Origin: Atkinsonella hypoxylon
Lineage: Eukaryota > Ascomycota > Sordariomycetes > Hypocreales > Clavicipitaceae
Length of the DNA: 64,000 nucleotides
Direction: 5' to 3'
Assembly: GCA_000729835.1 (NCBI GenBank)
Contig: JFHB01000064.1
Coordinates: 62,001-126,000, forward strand
The notes under the pieces were generated by a model. The model made no database searches. It worked only from the letters and a program-made list of their open reading frames with translations, and was not told where the DNA came from. Below are positions 54,601 to 64,000 of this stretch, in pieces; the first letter of the stretch is position 1, and every line of letters starts with the position of its first letter. Both the position numbers and the translations under genes were made by a program.

Positions 54601-57600
54601 CGAGTCTCTGTGCCTTGAGCGGCATATATCTTCTCGAGCTCTGCCAAGAGTTTATGTGGCTCGTTGCGATAGAACTACAATGACGGTTGGTCAATTCCCT
54701 TGGTCTGAAGCTTTCAAAATTAAACGTGGTTGGGGGGGCGCGAGAACGCAGTTAAAAAGAGATCAGTTAACATGAACTTACCAGTAAAACGGGCTTCTCA
54801 TGGCTTCCCTTAACAGCCGTATCTGCTGTTCCGTTTGTAATTCCATTAGTCGCTCCATTACTCAGGGGTAGGGCGTGAGCCGATTCGGACACCTTGCTGC
54901 TCATGAAAACGCTGCTTGAGGTGGCCGTGGAGGCAATGACGGAGCGCGAGAAAATATGGGCGTGGCTGAAACCAGCAGAGGACAGACGCTGGTTAGCCTC
55001 GGCCTCTAATGAAGAACTGCTAGACTGCCCTTGGTCTGCTTGATTCTGAACTACGATGAGCCTTCCTCCAGACTTCAACAGTTGACAGCAGCTCTCAAGG
55101 GCATGAGTCACGGCTTCTGAACGGGGCAAGATCTGCATTGTGTTGTTAGCACCTTTGGCGATGTCGTAAAAAGATGAGGAAAAACGACATACGTCGGAGG
55201 CGATAATGATATCGAATGAGCCCTTCAACTCATTGAAAGTTTGAGATACTTCACTGCTGCCGATGGCCAACTCAGATAACTCCAGGTTGAAGTATTCCTG
55301 GTAATCCTGCTCAATTGACTTCAAGTGGTCTACATCCACGTTGCAGAAGACATACTTGACGTAGTTGGGAATCTGGTCATGACCCCTGAGAACCGACAGA
55401 AGCTTCTTTGAAGGACCAGATTTACCGCAGCCGACTTCAAGAATGTTTAGATGAGGATCATCATGGGCTATGAGATCCATGAGCATGGTGACCCTGTCGT
55501 CGATGCCCTTGGTGCTTGAGACCTCCTGATCACTCGACCTGAGCTCGCTGCACAAGATAGCGAACTGCTCGCTCGATAGATGATTGATGTCAGGCTTCCA
55601 CACGAGGCGCGAGTAAGGCTGAGGAGTTCGTGCTTCTTGTTGCGAGTTGATACTGCTTTCCAGGGACAAGAATGTGAGCTTGGCCGTCAAGAAAGCTTCA
55701 CCGTTGTCATTGACAAGATCGAGTGCGGTGTCAATGGCTCGGAGACCTCGTCGGCACCCACGGCCATAAATGACGGACTTGTCAGCGTCAATGCCACTTA
55801 CACCGCCGGATATCGTCATCTGATCAATTTCTACCGGAAGATAAGACTTGATCAGACTCTGAGGGTCACCTTTGTGAGCGGCAATGATGGACAATTGCAG
55901 ACATGCGTCAATGGCCAAGGGATGAACCAAGTACCAGGACTCATGCTTTCCAGTCGCGTCGGTCTTCATGCGGACATCAGAAATGGCGATGCTTTCCTCT
56001 GAAGTCGCCTGAATGTTGGACAGCGTCTGGAAAGCTGGTCCGTACTTCAAGCCGACGTTGGACATGTTCTGGTACCAGCGCCTATCCTGTGTTGCCTGGT
56101 TGATTCCCTTGCGAATGACTCGAAGACCAGAGGAGGACACGGTGCGGGAGAGAGCTAATTATAAAAGGAAGAAAACCGTGAGTAACAAGTACCAGAGATG
56201 TTGCTTTGAAGAAACTTCTCAATTTACCTTTCTTCTCCTCAGAAACTTGAATGTTTCCGGAAACATGGGTTTCCCAGACACCTGCCACGACGCTGCTAAC
56301 GGTAAAGTTGAACTCCTTGTGGCCTGCGCTCGCGGATTGCAAGTCAACTATGTACTCCAAGTCGACGTGCTCCTTCAGTACCATGGCCGACTTGATCTTG
56401 ACATTTCGCAAGCTACACGTTGGCTTCTGCGCAAACAGCCCGGTTGCTTGAGTGGCGGCAGTGATGGCCAAGGAAATGTAGCCAGCGGCCGGGAAAACAA
56501 TGTCCTCACCAACCTATGAGGCGTTAGTAGACTCAATAAGTACTAGAAGAGTCACATGTACTGGTTGCTTCTGAAGATTCTCATGACATACCCTATGGTC
56601 TTTCATCCATGGGATATTTTCCAGCCGAATTATGTTCCGCCAGGATGGACTGGACTTGGACGACCCCGGTAGTAAGGAGCCTAGGAGGTCATGGTAAGAC
56701 CACTTTCGGAAACGTATGTCTGTGCTCAGTCGACTTTCACTCCAGTGCAAACCCTCATAGCTCCATTGATAACGAGGAAGATTAACGATGAACGCTCCGC
56801 TGTTATAAGTCACTGACTTGGTGGCTCCGTTACCGTCGACGACGACGGTTTGGTTCGAGTTGATCTTGACCAAATCGACAGGGTGATTGGCAAGGAAGAG
56901 CCGACCAGCGAGCGTTAAAGTATTGTCAATTCCGTTCAAATTCCTCTTCAGGGCTGGGATGTACTCCAGGTCATCCCGACCAATGCTCGTTCTGATCTCT
57001 TTGACCGGTCCAGCCAGCGCCGAGTGCGGACCAATTTCCACAGCATAGTTGATCTCGGGCATCGAGCGCAGAAGCTCGCTGAGTGCCTGATCAAAAAGCA
57101 CCGGAGATTCGAGGTTCTCTCTCCAATACTGTCTTTGGAGCGTCGACGTGACAGCCTTGCCCGTGATGGAAGAAAACATGCTTGCATGGTCCGCTCCCCT
57201 CACGGTCTCATTGTCACCAGGAAGAAGCTTCAGCAACTGCTCTTCGTATTCGATAGCAGCAGGCTTCATGAGCCATGAGTGGTAGGCATTCCCGCCTGTT
57301 AGCAGCTTGCGACTGAAGAGCCCTGCTCTGGTGAAGACTCCGTGCGCCTCGTCGATGGCTGCCTCCGTGCCACTCAGAGTGACCGAAACGGGGGAGTTTT
57401 GACAAGCAATTGCGATATCAGACATGCCGCTGATAAACTGCTGTACATCCTTGGCGCCGATGCCAACAGCGAGCATAGATCCGGGAATGTTATTTCTCGA
57501 AACAGCATACCCTCTCACATATGCGGCCGTAATAGCCTCTTGAACCGTCAAATACCCAGCAGCAAAAGCCGCCGCAATTTCACCTGAGACGAGTCAGTGT

Positions 57601-60041
57601 CTTTTTTTTTTTTAGTTCAGAAACCAAATTTTAGTATGCAGATGCTGCTGCTATGAACTGACCTGAAGAGTGTCCGACCACCGCCCGCGGCATGATATTC
57701 CAGGAACGAAGAAGCTCGACCAAGGCAACCTGCAGCGCAGTGCACACCGTCTGGGATCTCTCAGCATTATTTATCTTGCTGCTGGACTTGCCCTCAGCCA
57801 GGGTATCCAGTATCGTCCACTCTGGTGCCTGTGGCAACGAAGCAAGTATTTTGTCCATTTGAACAAGACTTTGGTGGAACGATGGGTATTCTTCAACCAA
57901 AGTCATACCCATCCGGGGCCATTGAGCACCCTGGCCTGTAAAAATGAAGGCCATTGTCGGCTTCTGGGAAGTGGCATTGCTGTAGGTCACATTGTTCAGA
58001 TTCAATGCGCCAACATCTTCATTGACCAATCGAGATGTGATGCTGTAGGCCTTTGTAGAAAGCGAACCGCGTGCTTTGCTAAGAGTATAAGCAAGGTCCA
58101 ACATATTTGCTTTGGCAGAGGACTTGGAGATGACGTCAATGTTGGCATCAAGTGTCGTTCTATCATGAGCCGAGAACGGAAGAAGGTAGGTTTTTGTGGA
58201 TGGCTTATGCAGCGCATGTCCGCCGTTTGGAACGACGGCGCCAGCTGGGCTTCCATCCGTTTGCGTGCCGTTAATGTGATTACCGTTGATATTATCACCG
58301 TTGACATGATGTTCCCCATTAACTGGGAGTGCGGATAATCTATTCGTGGAAGGTTTTGAAGCCTGACTTGAAGTAGCTCGGTGTGGAATGTGGGTGAAGG
58401 TAGACAGCGCCTTTTCAAGATATGATTGCGTCGCATCCAAGATCGTATGAGCATTAGCACCGCCGTAACCAAACGAGTTAACACTCGCACGTCTATAAGA
58501 GTGCTTTGAAGGCCAGTTGGTAAGGCTTTGTACGACTTGGAGCGCACCATTGTGGAAGTTCAGTGCTGGGTTGAATTTCTTGATGCCGATCGTTGCTGGG
58601 ATCATGCCGTGTTCCAAGCTCAAAACTGTCTTTATCAACGACGGAATTGAGCTAGCTGCCTCACTGTGTCCCAGGTTTGTCTTGATAGAACCAATCAAGA
58701 GGGGATCATCCTGGCTGCGAAGCGGACCAAACACATTGCCAATGGCAGAGAACTCAATCGGGTCTCCTACTGGTGTACCCGTGCCGTGGCTTTCTATGTA
58801 AGCCGTATCTTCATAGGTCAAGCCAGCATTTGCGTATGCTTTTCTGATCACAGCTTCCTGGTAAGCGGAGCTGGGATGGCTGATGCCTGGGCCACGACCA
58901 TTTCTATACAGTAGTTGTCAGTGTAGTTTGAATTGTCGATCATGGTGAGGTTTACTTACGTGTTGATTGAAGTTGCTCTAATCACGGAGCGGATCGGATC
59001 ACCGTCTCTAATGGCGTCCGAGAGACGTTTGATATAAATAGCGCCGATAGCTTCAGCACGAGCGTATCCATCTGCTGACTCGTCAAAGGTGTGACAAATG
59101 GAAGTTGGAGACAACGTTCCAAGTCGAACACTGCCAATCTGCTGCTCAATCCCAAAGACCAGATTGGTTCCTCCCACGACCGCTGCTGAGCAATCTCCGG
59201 ACAAAAGACTTCTGCAAGCCAGATGCAGAGCATACATTGTGCTTGAGCAAGCTGTGTCAACTGTCAAACTGTCGGCAGTATTAGTGAGCAGTTCCCCATT
59301 CGAGCAAGCTACTTGGTAAGGTGGAATTGGGCATGAAGACGGAGAGCAGAAGGGGAGTACGAGAAATTCAAGACAGTCTTACCTAGGGCCGTTCAGGTTG
59401 AAGGTATAATTGACACGGTTACTGAGAATTGTCAAGCCTCCGCCCTACTTGAAGTCAGTCGACGGCCAGTGTAGAAGAAGGTTAGTAGCGTATCATACAG
59501 TCATTTGATATGGAGCGCCAAAGTCAACATCTCTGGCCTGCATTTGACCAATGTCCCAAGTGAAGTTTCCGACGAAGCAACCGGTCTTTGAGCCGGATAC
59601 ATCCTGTAAGCCAAGGCCGGCTGATTCAAAAGACTCATACACGACTTCCAATAGCTTGCGCTGTTGGGGATCCATGCTCTTTGCTTCAAGTGGACTGATG
59701 CCGAAGAAGGAAGGATCAAACTGCTTGAAAGACTCATTGTCACTGAGGAAATATCCACCCTTGGTGAATATGCTGCCGGGCTTCTGGCCATCGGCATTGT
59801 ACCAAGAATCAATATTCAGGCGATTCTTGGGAAAGTCAGACTGTGCTGACTTTTCTTGAGATAGGAAACTCCATAGTTCAGAAGGAGATGAGATATCACC
59901 GGGTAATCTACAGGCTGCAGACACTCGATTAGTATGGATTTTTCGCTCTGAGTTTTCAAGCTCAAAAGGAGGGATCAGGAGGGGATCAAGCAACGTACCT
60001 ATTCCCACGATGGCAATTGGCTCTGAGTACGATTCAGACAT
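51640..60041 (-). CDS. highly reducing polyketide synthase, KS-AT-DH-MT-ER(degenerate)-KR-ACP
   Basis: Fourteen exons by eye (59999-60041, 59499-59914, 59383-59444, 58960-59268, 57663-58903, 56592-57583, 56228-56513, 55193-56154, 54782-55132, 53994-54674, 53262-53944, 52935-53186, 52612-52849, 51640-52503); 2459 residues, closes in frame. KS: Cys ~180 in VDTACSS, ESHGTGT, KTNLGHSEAA. AT: GQGAQWPRMG and GHSSGEIAAAF (~687, across an intron). DH: His ~1021 in DHRVGEDIVFPAAGY and HPLAIDACLQ. C-MT: LEVGCGKSG ~1358. ER: region 1554-2010, but the NADPH loop GGVGxxA is replaced near ~1889, so probably inactive. KR: GCLGGLGRSL ~2086 and SNYSAGNAF. ACP: Ser ~2410 in MYGMDSM. No release domain; partners are the divergent membrane protein and the SDR. 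The 60 bp in-frame intron 55133-55192 is easy to miss. Confidence 0.94.
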
Positions 60042-61009
60042 GATGCCTCTTCGATTGGATTTTCCTATTGAGCAAACTGAGACTCAAAAAATCAGTCCCA
60101 ACAAGAAATGACTTGGCTCATGTTTATAGTGGCATTCCTATCATACCAAGGCTATTGAAATAGACAACAAGCCCGCCCGGGTCCGCTGCACTCTCGATAA
60201 TACAATACACACCCCTTTAAGACTACATGGCGGAGCAAGTTCACCTCGACCCCATCTGCCAAACTGGCCAAAATCTCACCATCAGAATGCTCTGAGTAAG
60301 AGAATTACGTGTAAGTTCAGGCACTCTGTATGATAAATATGGCAGAACCACCTGCCCTTCTGGCTTCGCCCGGCTCTTATTGGGGGTGAGGGGGGGTTCC
60401 TGTGGAACCGCAAAGCCAAGTGAAACAGAAAACCCGGCAGACCATGCTTGAATGTCATCTTGGAGGTGTTACACGAGTTCTAGATTTTCCACTTGGGATA
60501 TGACAGTCATGGTACTATGTAGTGCGTGGCCATCTGCATACAGAGTTGGGGGGAGGGTGGGCAAGTCGGCATTCGTCGTGCCGCTTATTCTTCGCGACAC
60601 GCCCTCCTTGTCAACCGACTACGGCCGAGCCGAGACACTAATGTATGTCGGTCTACGCATCCGTCGTCTGGATGTGGGTAATACGAGGGGTGTACTTAAT
60701 TTGGGTAGATATGATATAGTACAAATGGTATTAGCATGTTTCTTGAACTGTGAACGAGGCGTTGCCTTCGGGGACCCTCGTCCAAAACATGCAATATAAT
60801 GAGCTTATCCGACTATTGAAGGGAAATCTGAGAGCAAGGGCTCAAGCGAGTATGACTAGGGACTTGTTAGTGTTAAATGCAGTCATGGCAAAGTGTTGGT
60901 TGTATTTCAAGAAGGACAACACCGTTTCCAACACAGTCTGCCACATAACTACATTCCGAGACAACGAATAACGTGTCTTCCCTCAAATGCCCTCTGCCTT
61001 TTTTTAACG
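60042..61009. promoter_or_regulatory. shared divergent promoter region of PKS and membrane protein
   Basis: 968 bp between divergent start codons; no CGGARTT box of the NRPS cluster. The plus frame 60452-60799 (115 codons) shows no family. Suggests independent regulation of this locus. Confidence 0.45.
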
Positions 61010-62135
61010 ATGAAGTCGATTCTCTATCCCAATATACTGTATTCGGCCGCAGCCGTGTTCTACGTCTGGGGCGTGTTTGTGCAAAATGGTGGTCTTCGCA
61101 CGATTGACGAAGGCATCGCCCACGGCGAGTACCCCGACGCGGAGCCTGGCGTGACTTCATTCTCTGGACTGAAACCGATTGATGATGCCTTGATGTCGCT
61201 CGTGGCATTCAATATACCGGTGCTTCAGGAGGGATTCATCCTGGGCAGACTGTTCATGGCGCATTTTGTCGCCAACGTATCGGTCTTGATCTTTATTATG
61301 TTCGTCGAGCAACAGCGAGGCCAGAAACCTTCTACTTTGGCGTAAGACATTGATTGCTTCATATTTCCCGCTAGAATGATTTGACGAGGTCCACTGACAA
61401 AAGCGTAGGGCAATGGTTTGGACCCAAGTGTCTCAAATTGCGACCAGCGCCGTGGCATTGCCAACATATCTGCTGTATCGTGGCGCCAGCACAGGCTTCT
61501 TCGGACCGCTTGCGCGAGGCGCTGTGACTGTGCATCCAGAAGACGCTGCCTGCGCTTTATTGAGTCATATAATAGGCTTTGGCTTGCCAGCTGTCATGAT
61601 GTTCGATCCATTTGAGCAAGGTCCTCTTCCCAAGTCTCTCTGGATACTCTTATTTGCGCTGAGTCCTATTGCCATCTTCACAAGCAACGAAATTCTGCAC
61701 ATAATCACACGACTATGCTCCTCTGATGTTGGAAATACTCCTGCCAAGGCTACGCAGACCATGAAATTTGGCTATAGCATAGTGCAAATGAGTTACCTGG
61801 TGGTAGGAGGAGCATCGGCGTTTGCCCATGCTGCCACACTTCTGTACGCAGCCAAGCAGCAAAATGGGTTGCTTTCCGAGCTCTTTGCTTTGGATCTCCG
61901 GCCCGACACACTGCGAGGCCAAATTTTGACTTTTCTCAAAATTGACTACTTGATTACCTTCTCGGCCCTAGTGACTTGGGCCTGGAATGAGTTGGTACAA
62001 GTATGTCGGGTAGCATCTTTGAGGGCGTCGCTGACGATAGTAGCGGCGACGTTGGTATTTGGTCCCGGTGCAGCTACGGCTATAGTGTGGTCTATGAGGG
62101 AGAAGGTACTTTACGATGGACAATACAAGAAGTAG
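61010..62135 (+). CDS. multipass integral membrane protein of the PKS locus, function unknown
   Basis: Exons 61010-61341 and 61409-62135 (67 bp intron), 352 residues. About eight hydrophobic segments: an N-terminal helix (residues 6-24), HFVANVSVLIFIMFV, then after the intron QIATSAVALPTYLLY, ALLSHIIGFGLPAVMMF, LWILLFALSPIAIF, a helix ending SYLVVGGASAFAHAATLLY, ITFSALVTWAWNEL and a final VAATLVFGPGAATAIVW. Soluble loops are short and contain HPEDAACAL and conserved-looking EILHII. It resembles membrane proteins found near fungal polyketide and terpenoid genes, whose members include cyclase-like proteins, but I cannot assign a reaction. Head-to-head with the PKS and tail-to-tail with the SDR, so likely part of one pathway. 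Confidence 0.75.
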
Positions 62136-62336
62136 AGAGATAGCTATTGCCAAGGAATTTCATAGAGTGGCTCTTGGTCTTAGATTTGGCTGTGACAAAA
62201 TCGCCGCTTACATGGCTGCTCTCATAACAGCCATCAATATCACTTAGAAAAAGAGTCGGATAAAAAATTTTAAAAAATAAATAAATAAATAAAAAGCACA
62301 AAAGTAAATGAGGCTCTAAACTCAGGATGTGATTGC

Positions 62337-63486
62337 TTAGTTCTTTATCCATGCAGGAAGAACAACACCTCTTGACTTGCAAAGCTCCATCATTTCACCC
62401 CAGAGACGCCTTTGAAGCTCATGCCCGTCGACCGACTCGGCAAACGGCGATAGTCTGGTCCAGGATTGACGTTAGTGAAAAAAAAAAAAAAAAATCTTTG
62501 CGAGGGAATAACAGATGGAAGGAAGAGTGTGAGGAATCATACTTGTTGACGCGACCATCTCGCATGTATTTGCCAGAAAGACCAGGCTCGGTGCTTGTAG
62601 CAGCGTGTACGTGCAATCGGGCTCCTTGACTCAATGTGCGAGCTTGAGTCCAGTAGATGAGCTTTGTAGGAAGACTCGTGGCATCTGGAAAGAAACCGGA
62701 GGCGCAAAATCCCGGAGTAGTTGTTACGACGTCCAACGCCTGGGACTCGATGTGAGAAGCCATTGCGCGGCCAAATAATGCAAGAAACAGCTTGGCAGTG
62801 TAGTATTCATATTCTGGCTGAATACTGCTGGTCTTGACGTCTTTGAAGTCTGAAAGTACATCGGGTCGCGAGGCAAGAGCATAGGTTGACCACGCATGCG
62901 CTTCCGATGACACCAAGACCAAGCGCCCAGTAGGCTTGTCGCTACTCAAAGTAGGATTCACCCCTTCTGTGTGGAACAAAGAAGCGAGACGAAGAGCAAG
63001 GTACGCGGTGCTGCGAAAGTTGACCTGCATCAGTTGAGACCAACCTCCATCCACTGGCTCGCGGCCTCTTCGAAAGAGGCCAGCGTTCAGAATCGCCATG
63101 TCCAACGTGATCTGGTCAGCAGAAAGCTGGCTGATGAACTTGTCAACCGAATCGAGTGATTCCATGTTAAGCTCATAGATTCGAATGGACGATTCGGGCA
63201 TTTCAGCCCGAAACTCATCGCGAATCTTTTCAGCCCTATGGATGCTCCTGGCTCCCACAATGAGGTTTGCTCCGAGCTGTACAATCTGCCTCGCGGTTTC
63301 ATATCCGACTCCAGAAGTGGCCCCGGTAACTAGCACTGTCTTTCCACACAGCGAGAAATTTGCGCTGGGACTGGGTATAGACGTGAACCTTTGGCGCATG
63401 ACGTAGGGAATGGGACCATCGGAAGAAAAGTCAAATAGGCGGGGATTGGTAAACATCATCCTTGCTGGCTCTGGAAGGAACGACAT
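62337..63486 (-). CDS. short-chain dehydrogenase/reductase (retinol-dehydrogenase-like)
   Basis: NAD(P)H-dependent oxidoreductase, 353 residues from exons 62543-63486 and 62337-62454 (88 bp intron holding an A-run). Rossmann loop TGATSGVG at ~55; NAG in AILNAGLF; catalytic Ser in LVLVSSEAHAWS and Tyr/Lys in YEYYTAKLFLAL (YxxxK). The Arg in VGARSIHRAEK after beta-2 suggests NADP preference. The C-terminal exon restores an end SPFAESVDGHELQRRLW that matches the family's usual C-terminus; reading through the intron gives a false Phe-rich tail. A 13-residue longer N-terminal frame is open but ATG at 63486 is the natural start. Likely reduces or oxidises the polyketide product. Confidence 0.9.
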
Positions 63487-64000
63487 CTTGAGTATGAGTA
63501 TACAGGCGGGCTGGCGGGCTGGCGGGCTGGTTCTGGGGAGGAACTCTGGGGAGGCGGAGGAAAGAAGATCTCTCATCGATTATTGAAGTTTGCAATATGC
63601 AGATAATACAACGCAGGATCTTGCAGTCCAGCGTGTTGTCGAGCTCATGGGACGAGGGCTACCGGTAAGATTCTAGCACGAACAGCTTACACCCCCTGCG
63701 TAAAGGACTGTTGGAATAACTGAAGTGTCGGAAGTCATCCTTGGCGATCTTGCCCCTCTGTAGGATTATCAGTGATCAAGTGCTGCGGCTTAATGTGACG
63801 TGATCGTGATCGTGCCAGGGTTCTGCACCGGGCTCGTCAAAGCTATACGCGCGAAATACGTGTAAGTGGGAGGATGAGGATGCCGCCAGCGCGGCATTTG
63901 ACATCCAGCAGCGAGATGTGGATCGTATTCTTCAGTCCCTATAAGCCCTAGTTAATTGTTCACTAACTACGGAGTAGTTTGTGGACGTCGAAGGGGGGCG
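63487..64000. other. SDR 5' region and window end
   Basis: Contains three tandem GGCGGGCT units at 63505-63530 in the SDR leader. No gene seen to the edge. Confidence 0.6.

Noticed and set aside
55133..55192. 20 extra residues in the PKS methyltransferase
   Set aside because: The segment starts GTATGT, has GCTAAC and ends GCAG: a 60 bp in-frame intron.
62419..62542. Phe-rich C-terminal extension of the SDR
   Set aside because: Intron sequence containing an A-run; splicing restores a family-like C-terminus.

Overview
The window is nuclear DNA of a filamentous ascomycete (Pezizomycotina). Evidence: genes carry many 50-130 bp spliceosomal introns with GTRNGY donors and CTRAC-type branch points; multidomain NRPS and highly reducing PKS genes are present; Zn2Cys6 and fungal APC/PTR2/P450 families occur; the single-copy genes at the left edge (SEM1, PGK, Mpv17-like) are ordinary fungal housekeeping genes. 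Sordariomycetes/Hypocreales is my guess from protein flavour only. All exon maps are by eye from splice signals, reading phase and family conservation; every completed gene model closes in frame.

Layout. 0-5.4 kb: SEM1/DSS1, phosphoglycerate kinase, Mpv17/PMP22 membrane protein. 5.4-8.9 kb: gene-poor with simple repeats. 8.9-10.9 kb: a CYP52-like P450. 12.2-42.6 kb: a biosynthetic gene cluster: two-module NRPS (A-T-C-A-T-E-C), D-amino-acid oxidase, a broken unidentified gene, amino-acid permease, PTR2 peptide transporter, P450, ATP-grasp ligase, a diverged saccharopine-dehydrogenase-like protein, an S9 peptidase and a Zn2Cys6 regulator. 43-51.6 kb: AT-rich, degenerate DNA with a duplicated zinc-finger scrap beside a 34 bp perfect palindrome, a PTR2 pseudogene, a retroposon-like insertion with 16 bp target duplication, a small inverted-repeat element, and one secreted internally repeated protein. 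51.6-63.5 kb: a second, compact locus: highly reducing PKS, divergent multipass membrane protein and a convergent short-chain dehydrogenase.

How it fits together (inference). The 20-40 kb genes share copies of CGGAGTT/CGGAATT in their 5' regions, a likely binding site for the regulator encoded at 40-42.6 kb. The NRPS epimerization domain, D-amino-acid oxidase, ATP-grasp ligase and opine-type (Lys1-like) dehydrogenase point to a small peptide or opine-like amino-acid conjugate containing a D residue; the oxidase and the Lys1-like enzyme both end in peroxisomal PTS1 tripeptides, and two transporters plus a peptidase would move or trim peptides. I do not recognise this gene combination as a described cluster. 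The PKS locus looks independent of it and is separated by the repeat-rich island.
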